A stretch of 64,000 bases of DNA. Source: CAIQPS01 sp964631965. GTDB lineage: Bacteria > Actinomycetota > Thermoleophilia > RBG-16-64-13. Shown here piece after piece: positions 58,751 through 64,000 of this stretch; the first letter of the stretch is position 1; each line of letters starts with the position of its first letter. Position numbers and translations under genes: made by a program. The notes beneath the pieces were generated by a model. That model worked only from the letters and a program-made list of their open reading frames with translations, was not told where the DNA came from and did no database searches. The stretch lies in assembly GCA_964631965.1 (NCBI GenBank), contig CAZWAR010000002.1, positions 7,630 to 71,629 on the forward strand, in the 5' to 3' direction.

Positions 58751-60833
58751 TGCATTCCCGACGGACGTCGCCGCAACGTGGGAACTGGACGACCTGGCGG
58801 TTGCCACTATCCGCACCCTGTCGATCGATGGCGTGCAGAAAGCCAACTCAGGCCATCCCGGTATGCCGCTGGGCGCCGCCCCGATGGCCCATGTGCTCTG
58901 GAGTCGGCACCTCAAGTTCGACCCTCAGCAACCCACCTGGGCCGACCGCGACCGTTTCGCTCTGAGCGCCGGACACGGATCGATGCTGCTGTACTCGCTG
59001 CTCCATCTGGCGGGATACGGGTTGACCATAGAGGAGTTGGAGAACTTCCGGCAATGGGGCAGCCGCACCCCGGGCCACCCCGAGTCGCACCTCACCCCGG
59101 GGGTCGAGGTCACGACCGGGCCGCTGGGCGCCGGTTTCTCGAACGGGGTGGGCATGGCGATCGCAGAGGCATTCCTGGCGGCGACATTCAATCGTCCGGG
59201 CTTCGACCTGATGGACCACTACGTCTATGGGATCGTGAGCGACGGAGATCTGATGGAAGGAGTGGCCTCCGAGGCTGCCTCGTTGGCCGGACATCTGCAA
59301 CTGGGCCGGCTGATCTACCTCTACGACGACAACCACATCTCCATCGAGGGGTGCACGGACCTCGCGTTCACGGAGGATGTGGCCGCCCGCTTCGAGGCGT
59401 ACGGCTGGCAGGTGATCAAGGTCGATGACGGCAATGACCTGAAAGCGATTGACGTGGCCATCTCCATGGCGTGCGCCGAGAAGAGCAAGCCGTCCCTCAT
59501 CATGGTCAGCACCATCATCGGCTGTGGTAGCCCACACAAAGCAGGGAGCGCCGAGTCGCATGGCTCGCCACTGGGCGAAGACGAGGTGAGGCTCACCAAG
59601 GAAGCCCTCGGCTGGCCGGCCGATCTGTACTTCGCGGTCCCGGAAAGGGTCCGCGAGCAATACGCGATGGTGGCGACGTCGGGGGCGGCGCTGAGGGCGC
59701 GTTGGGAGGGGCTCTTCGCACGATACGAGGAGGAGTATCCCGAGCTCGCCCAGCAGTGGAAGGACGCGTGGGCCGGCAGGCTGCCGGAGGGATTTGCGGG
59801 CAAGCTTCCCGTCTTCACAACGGGGGAGAGCGTGGCTACCCGTTCGGCATCGGGGAAGGCCCTCAACGCTATCGCGCCTCTGTTGCCGACCCTTCTCGGC
59901 GGCTCGGCCGACCTTGCCCCGTCGAACAACACGCTTCTCGCCGGGCAGGCGGATTTCGAGCCGGGCTCCTATGACGGCCGCAACCTGCATTTCGGGGTGC
60001 GTGAGCACGCGATGGGCGGTGTTCTCAATGGGATGTGCTCCCATGGCGGCCTGTTCCCTTACGGCGGCACCTTCTTCATTTTCACCGACTATATGCGCCC
60101 GGCCATGCGTCTGGCGGCGCTCTCCGGCTTCCCCGCAGTGTATGTGCTCACTCACGACAGCATCGGTCTGGGCGAGGACGGGCCCACGCATCAACCCATC
60201 GAGCATCTCGCTTCTCTCAGGGCGATGCCCGGAATGTTGGTGGTGCGCCCGAGCGACGCCAACGAGACGGTGGCCGCTTGGCGGCTGGCACTTGAGAGGC
60301 GCGGAGGTCCAACGGCCCTGGTCCTGACGAGGCAAGGTCTCCCTGTTCTCGATCGGGAGGTGCTGGGCGCCGCCGATGGTCTTCTGAAAGGGGGGTACAT
60401 ACTCACTGACGCCGCACGCGCTGGAACGTCGGATACCGCTGGAGCGCCGGGGGCCGCTGGGACTGAGGACGCCGCCCTTCCCGACATCATCCTCATCGCC
60501 ACAGGGTCGGAAGTTCAGATTGCGCTCACCGCTGCCGATACCCTCTCCGCAGAGGGCGTCGCTGCTCGCGTCGTCGCGTTGCCGAGTTGGGAACTGTTCG
60601 AAGAGCAGGAGGAGGAGTACCGGGAGTCGGTGCTGCCGAGGGCGGTGACGGCGAGGGTGTCGATAGAGGCGGGGTCCACTTTCGGATGGGAACGGTATGT
60701 CGGATCGGGCGGGTTTGCTATCGGCATCGACCACTTTGGTGCGTCGGCCCCCGCCAAGGTGCTGTACAAGGAGTTCGGCATCACGGTGGATGCGGTACTG
60801 GCGGCCGCCCGGGTGGTGCTCGGCGCACGCTGA
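58743..60833 (+). CDS. tkt: transketolase
   Basis: Thiamine diphosphate enzyme of the pentose phosphate pathway moving two-carbon units between sugars. N-terminal ThDP domain: SGHPGMPLGAAP, GHGSMLLYSLLHLAGY and VSDGDLMEGV. Middle domain: GVREHAMGG and LTHDSIGLGEDGPTHQPIEHL. C-terminal domain follows a short low-complexity insert near residue 565. 696 residues is typical. It overlaps the HAD gene. Confidence 0.97.
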   Translation: MADAFPTDVAATWELDDLAVATIRTLSIDGVQKANSGHPGMPLGAAPMAHVLWSRHLKFDPQQPTWADRDRFALSAGHGSMLLYSLLHLAGYGLTIEELENFRQWGSRTPGHPESHLTPGVEVTTGPLGAGFSNGVGMAIAEAFLAATFNRPGFDLMDHYVYGIVSDGDLMEGVASEAASLAGHLQLGRLIYLYDDNHISIEGCTDLAFTEDVAARFEAYGWQVIKVDDGNDLKAIDVAISMACAEKSKPSLIMVSTIIGCGSPHKAGSAESHGSPLGEDEVRLTKEALGWPADLYFAVPERVREQYAMVATSGAALRARWEGLFARYEEEYPELAQQWKDAWAGRLPEGFAGKLPVFTTGESVATRSASGKALNAIAPLLPTLLGGSADLAPSNNTLLAGQADFEPGSYDGRNLHFGVREHAMGGVLNGMCSHGGLFPYGGTFFIFTDYMRPAMRLAALSGFPAVYVLTHDSIGLGEDGPTHQPIEHLASLRAMPGMLVVRPSDANETVAAWRLALERRGGPTALVLTRQGLPVLDREVLGAADGLLKGGYILTDAARAGTSDTAGAPGAAGTEDAALPDIILIATGSEVQIALTAADTLSAEGVAARVVALPSWELFEEQEEEYRESVLPRAVTARVSIEAGSTFGWERYVGSGGFAIGIDHFGASAPAKVLYKEFGITVDAVLAAARVVLGAR

Positions 60834-60906
60834 GCGGCGCGCACGCCCGGCTCTGGGAAGGCGAGCACCGGGGCGGTCGCGGAGGTTCGCGCGGACAGCC
60901 GCCTCC

Positions 60907-60935
60907 TTGACGGGGCCCATGATGGCGGGTAGCGT
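60907..60935 (+). promoter_or_regulatory. candidate pyrR promoter
   Basis: TTGACG (60907-60912), one base from consensus, and TAGCGT (60930-60935) are separated by exactly 17 bp. The start site would be near 60942, giving a ~60-nt leader to pyrR. A small hairpin, AGACG (60939-60943) with CGTCT (60950-60954), lies at the start site. Confidence 0.5.
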
Positions 60936-61000
60936 GCGAGACGGAGGCGCGTCTGTCGGAAGCCCCAAGCGTGACGAGTAGAACGGCTGAGAAAGGCTGG

Positions 61001-61567
61001 GTGAGGGCTGTGTCCGATAGTGAGCTTCAAGGGTCCAAGATCCTTCTCGACGAGAAGCAGGTAGGACGCACCCTTGCCCGCATGACCCACGAGATCGCCG
61101 AGCAGTCGCCCGATCTCGGCAATCTTGCCCTCGTCGGCATCCAGAGACGGGGTGTGGAGCTGGCCGCTCGGCTGGCCGGCCTTCTCGAGTCCTTCTACGG
61201 CGTCAGGCCGCCGACCGGCGCAATCGATATCACCTTCTACCGAGACGATATCGATTCCCGCCCGGGAAGAGGCTACGAGCAGCCCAAGGTGCACTCCACG
61301 GATCTGAAGTTCGATATCAACGATAAGACGGTCGTCCTGGTGGACGACGTACTCTACACCGGACGGACCATCCGAGCGGCTATCGACGCGCTGTTCGACT
61401 ACGGCCGGCCGCTTGCCGTCCGGCTCGCCGTTCTGGTCGACCGGGGGCACCGTGACCTGCCCATCCGTCCGGATTTCGTGGGCAAGAACGTCCCCACCAG
61501 CCGTGACGAGGAAGTGGTGGTCCGCCTCGTGGAGATGGACGGCGTCGACGAAGTGGGCATAGCCTAG
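61001..61567 (+). CDS. pyrR: bifunctional pyr operon regulator / uracil phosphoribosyltransferase PyrR
   Basis: Binds pyr mRNA leaders in response to UMP/UTP and has uracil phosphoribosyltransferase activity. The PRPP loop is VVLVDDVLYTGRTIRAAID and the dimer/RNA region TFYRDDIDSR with ELAARL. VDRGHRDLPIRPDFVGKNVPTS is a family signature. GTG 61001 is preferred, with AAAGG 4 nt upstream; GTG 60971 and GTG 61010 are in frame. 188 residues. Its RNA target lies just downstream, before pyrB. Confidence 0.94.
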   Translation: MRAVSDSELQGSKILLDEKQVGRTLARMTHEIAEQSPDLGNLALVGIQRRGVELAARLAGLLESFYGVRPPTGAIDITFYRDDIDSRPGRGYEQPKVHSTDLKFDINDKTVVLVDDVLYTGRTIRAAIDALFDYGRPLAVRLAVLVDRGHRDLPIRPDFVGKNVPTSRDEEVVVRLVEMDGVDEVGIA

Positions 61568-61613
61568 GCGCGAGAACCGGAACGCGGGCGCCGCCCGGCG
61601 CGCCGCCACGCGG

Positions 61614-61619
61614 TACAAT
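61614..61619 (+). promoter_or_regulatory. candidate -10 element for pyrB
   Basis: TACAAT lies in the 103-bp gap between pyrR and pyrB, 57 bp before the pyrB ATG. The expected start site (~61626) would include the whole PyrR-binding hairpin in the leader. No clear -35 hexamer is seen. Confidence 0.4.
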
Positions 61620-61632
61620 CTGTCGAGACGCA

Positions 61633-61662
61633 CCTTTAATCTGGTCCGGCGAGGCCGAAAGG
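61633..61662 (+). promoter_or_regulatory. PyrR-binding RNA hairpin overlapping the pyrB ribosome-binding site
   Basis: CCTTT (61633-61637) pairs with AAAGG (61658-61662), an internal loop AATCT/G follows, then GGTC (61643-61646) pairs with GGCC (61653-61656) around loop CGGCGA. The loop and 3' arm, TCCGGCGAGGCC (61645-61656), match the PyrR recognition consensus UCCNGNGAGGY. The hairpin ends in AAAGG, next to GTAGGG before the pyrB ATG, so PyrR binding would block translation rather than cause termination. Confidence 0.75.
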
Positions 61663-61670
61663 GTAGGGCT

Positions 61671-62591
61671 ATGCACCTCATCTCCATCGATGACCTCACC
61701 ACCGCCGATATAGACAATCTGTTCAGTCTCAGCGACGGATTCCTGGAGATCGCGTCGCGCCCCATCAAGAAGGTCCCCACGCTGCGTGGACGAACGGTCA
61801 TCAACGTGTTCCTGGAGCCGTCCACGCGCACCCAGTCATCCTTCGAATTGGCGGGCAAGCGGCTCTCGGCGGACGTCATCAACATCAAAGGCTCGTCATC
61901 CAGCGTGTCGAAAGGGGAGAGCCTCAAGGACACCATACTCACGCTCGAGAGCTACCGGCCGGACATCATCGTCATGCGGCACCCCCAGGTGGGTGCGTCG
62001 CGCATGGCGACGCGCTACACCGGCGCATCCGTGGTCAATGCCGGGGACGGTACCGGGGAGCATCCCACACAGTGCCTCCTGGACCTCTACAGCCTGCGGC
62101 GGGTGTACGGGGACATGAATGGCCTGAAGGTCGCCATCGTCGGAGACATCCTGCGCAGCCGAGTGGCTCGCTCGGACCTGTTCGGCTTTCGCAAGATGGG
62201 CATAGACGTGCGTCTCGTTGGTCCTCCCACCCTCATCCCTCCGGGGATCGAGTACTGGGACGTGCCGGTGTACCACGATTTGAGCGCCCTCCAGGATGTC
62301 GACGTGGTCTATGTGCTGCGCATGCAGCTCGAGCGGGCCAAGGGCAAGGTGCCACCGGTGCCTACGCTGAGGGAGTACAGCCGGGTGTGGGGCCTGTCTC
62401 CTTACAAACTCAAGCCCGGGCAGCGTGTGATGCACCCCGGGCCCATCAACCGCGGGGTGGAGCTGTCCGCCGACCTCGCCGACGACGATCGCTCTTTGAT
62501 CCTGCATCAGGTGGAGTCAGGACTCGCTGTGAGGATGGCGATCCTCTACCAGTGCCTCGCTGCGACCCTCAGCGAGGACGCTTCGGCATAG
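61671..62591 (+). CDS. pyrB: aspartate carbamoyltransferase catalytic subunit
   Basis: First committed step of pyrimidine synthesis: carbamoyl phosphate plus aspartate. Carbamoyl-phosphate motif STRTQSSFELA, active-site Lys region KGESLKDT, HPTQCLLDLYSL and HPGPINRGVEL. 306 residues is typical; no pyrI is seen. ATG 61671. The next pyr gene (pyrC) is not downstream; nifJ follows after 123 bp, so pyrB may be alone. Confidence 0.97.
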   Translation: MHLISIDDLTTADIDNLFSLSDGFLEIASRPIKKVPTLRGRTVINVFLEPSTRTQSSFELAGKRLSADVINIKGSSSSVSKGESLKDTILTLESYRPDIIVMRHPQVGASRMATRYTGASVVNAGDGTGEHPTQCLLDLYSLRRVYGDMNGLKVAIVGDILRSRVARSDLFGFRKMGIDVRLVGPPTLIPPGIEYWDVPVYHDLSALQDVDVVYVLRMQLERAKGKVPPVPTLREYSRVWGLSPYKLKPGQRVMHPGPINRGVELSADLADDDRSLILHQVESGLAVRMAILYQCLAATLSEDASA

Positions 62592-62629
62592 CTGGCCCCT
62601 CCCATGCTGAAGCCGTATGGTCTAGTCAC

Positions 62630-62660
62630 TTGACATTAGAATTTAGAGTCAATATTCTAA
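62630..62660 (+). promoter_or_regulatory. nifJ promoter with nested inverted repeats
   Basis: TTGACA (62630-62635) and TATTCT (62653-62658) are separated by exactly 17 bp, the best sigma-70-type promoter in the window. TTAGAAT (62636-62642) and ATTCTAA (62654-62660) are perfect inverted repeats spanning the spacer and -10, and TTGAC (62630-62634) with GTCAA (62648-62652) is a second, overlapping pair. The stretch is strikingly AT-rich. This is a likely repressor operator. Confidence 0.7.
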
Positions 62661-62714
62661 TTACGCCCCGACATTCATCCCGCTAAGTCCTGCGACCTTG
62701 GAAAGGGATCGGTA

Positions 62715-64000
62715 ATGGCAGACACCGTGGCAGTCATCGACGGAAACGAAGCGATCGCCCACGTCGCGCACAAGGTCAACGAGGTCATTGCGATCTACCC
62801 GATCACTCCGTCCTCCCCGATAGGCGAGCATACCGATGCCTGGTCAGCGACCGGCAAAACGAATGTGTGGGGCAGCGTGCCGATGGTGGTGGAGATGCAG
62901 TCGGAGGCGGGGGCCGCGGCTGCCGTCCACGGCGCTCTGCAGGCCGGGTCCATCTCCAGCACCTTCACTGCTTCGCAGGGCCTCCTGCTCATGATCCCCA
63001 CGATGTACAAGGTGGCCGGGGAGCTCACCCCCACCTGCTGGCACGTGACCGGGCGCTCCATCGCCGCCCAGGGCCTCTCCATCTTCGGCGACCACCAGGA
63101 CGTCATGGCTGTGCGGCAGACGGGGTTTGCCCTTCTTGCCTCGGCTTCCGTGCAGGAAGCCCATGACCTTGCCCTCGTCGGCTCCGCCGCCACTCTCAAG
63201 TCGCGGATCCCCTTTGTCCACTTCTGCGACGGTTTCCGCACCTCGCACGAGGTGCAGAAGATCGAACTCATCCCCGAGGCCGCCATGCGGGACATGATCG
63301 ACGAGGAGTACGTGCTCGCCTGCAAGGCCCGGGCCATGACCCCGGACCGGCCGACCCTTCGGGGAACCAGCCAGAACCCCGACGTCTACTTCCAGGGCCG
63401 CGAAAGCGTCAACCGCTACTATCTCGCCACCCCGGACATCGTCCAAGAGTACATGGACCGCCTGGCCGGCCTGGTCGGCCGCGAGTACCACCTGTTCGAC
63501 TACGTGGGCGCCCCCGACGCCGAGCGCGTCGTCGTCCTCATGGGCTCGGGGTGCGAGACCGCGCACGAGGCCGTGCAGAGACTGGTGGAAATGGGCGAGA
63601 AGGTCGGGGTCCTCAAGGTGCGCCTCTTCCGCCCCTTCTCGGTGGAGCACTTCGTGGCCGCGTTGCCGTCAACGGTGAAGGCTGTGGCCGTCCTTGACCG
63701 CACCAAGGAACCGGGCTCGGCCGGCGAACCTCTCTATCTCGACGTGGTGAACGCCTTCGCGGAAGCGGGGCGGCCGCAGGTCAAGGTGGTGGGTGGCCGC
63801 TACGGCCTCTCGAGCAAGGAGTTCACCCCCGGGATGGTGAAGGGTGTGCTGGACGAGCTGGGGAAGACCCTTGCTTTCGTCGAGGAGCGGGAGCCGCTCC
63901 TGCGCGACGCGGCGCCCGTTTGCCATGTGGCCGTCCTGCATTCCTTGACAGCCGGTCTCGTGCCCGGGAGCGAGCAGTTCCAGGTAGACGAACGGACGTT
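62715..64000 (+). CDS. nifJ: pyruvate:ferredoxin (flavodoxin) oxidoreductase, N-terminal part
   Basis: Anaerobic enzyme converting pyruvate to acetyl-CoA and CO2 with reduction of ferredoxin. The first ~428 residues are visible and the frame runs off the window's end. The pyrimidine/core domain begins with VAVIDGNEAIAHVAHKVNEV and YPITPSSPIGEHTD, followed by VVEMQSEAGAAAAVHGAL, TASQGLLLMIP and FGDHQDVMAVRQTG. A full NifJ has ~1,150-1,200 residues with Fe-S and ThDP domains. ATG 62715 has GGAAAGGG upstream. It marks an anaerobic or facultative metabolism. Confidence 0.96.
   Translation, partial: MADTVAVIDGNEAIAHVAHKVNEVIAIYPITPSSPIGEHTDAWSATGKTNVWGSVPMVVEMQSEAGAAAAVHGALQAGSISSTFTASQGLLLMIPTMYKVAGELTPTCWHVTGRSIAAQGLSIFGDHQDVMAVRQTGFALLASASVQEAHDLALVGSAATLKSRIPFVHFCDGFRTSHEVQKIELIPEAAMRDMIDEEYVLACKARAMTPDRPTLRGTSQNPDVYFQGRESVNRYYLATPDIVQEYMDRLAGLVGREYHLFDYVGAPDAERVVVLMGSGCETAHEAVQRLVEMGEKVGVLKVRLFRPFSVEHFVAALPSTVKAVAVLDRTKEPGSAGEPLYLDVVNAFAEAGRPQVKVVGGRYGLSSKEFTPGMVKGVLDELGKTLAFVEEREPLLRDAAPVCHVAVLHSLTAGLVPGSEQFQVDERT

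Noticed and set aside
58848..60968. 706-codon minus-strand frame opposite transketolase
   Set aside because: Antisense shadow; no motif recognised, while transketolase motifs are complete.
60834..61000. PyrR-binding loop upstream of pyrR itself
   Set aside because: A hairpin with loop GAGGCG is present at 60939-60954, but it does not match the UCCNGNGAGG consensus.

Overview
The window is a dense, high-GC, single-strand block of bacterial housekeeping genes. Every confident gene is on the + strand, most stop and start codons overlap (ATGA, GTGA, TGATG, TAATG), and GTG and TTG starts are common. The gene content points to a high-GC, monoderm-type actinobacterium. It has SepF but no FtsA beside ftsZ, a DivIVA homologue, a MurE whose DNPR motif indicates meso-diaminopimelate, and a TIGR03960/TIGR03936-type fusion followed by RNase E/G, L21, L27, Obg, ProB, ProA and NadD. 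The pyruvate:ferredoxin oxidoreductase and the C_GCAxxG_C_C redox protein suggest an anaerobe. A deep-branching, anaerobic Actinomycetota lineage (Coriobacteriia- or Thermoleophilia-like gene order) is my inference; no 16S rRNA is present to confirm it.

Layout. 0.1-3.3 kb: two pairs of tRNAs (Gly-Arg, then His-Leu) around a D-2-hydroxyacid dehydrogenase, a small redox protein and a 750-bp region with no clear gene. 3.3-13.5 kb: protein quality control and translation (tig, clpP, clpX, lon, valS, folC). 13.4-15.2 kb: a 40-residue membrane peptide, a zinc-ribbon membrane protein, ndk and maf. 15.4-21.2 kb: the elongasome genes mreB, mreC, mreD, mrdA and rodA. 21.2-31.7 kb: a DUF697-like membrane protein, the radical SAM fusion, rng, rplU, rpmA, obgE, proB, proA and nadD. 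31.7-35.7 kb: a divergent LytR/CpsA/Psr-like membrane protein, cysE and pcrA. 35.8-58.1 kb: a long division and cell-wall (dcw) cluster (mraZ, rsmH, ftsL, ftsI, murE, murF, mraY, murD, ftsW, murG, murC, murB, ftsQ, ftsZ, pgeF, yggS, sepF, a ProC-like gene, divIVA, yggU, a dksA-like gene, lspA, rluD). 58-64 kb: a HAD phosphatase, transketolase, pyrR, pyrB and the 5' two-fifths or so of nifJ, cut by the window edge.

Together the genes supply the peptidoglycan precursor pathway from MurE to MurG, both SEDS/PBP pairs (RodA/PBP2 for the side wall, FtsW/FtsI for the septum), the Z ring and its SepF anchor, and the first steps of proline and pyrimidine synthesis. No mobile element, prophage, CRISPR array or defence system is visible.

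The most unusual points are: a ProC homologue between sepF and divIVA that has lost its cofactor and catalytic motifs; a ladder of six GTG-containing units at exact 10-bp spacing abutting the mraZ start; a PyrR-binding hairpin overlapping the pyrB ribosome-binding site; a strong promoter with nested inverted repeats before nifJ; an apparent AUA start for mreB; a 65-residue insertion inside the Lon protease domain; and a 40-residue membrane peptide behind folC.
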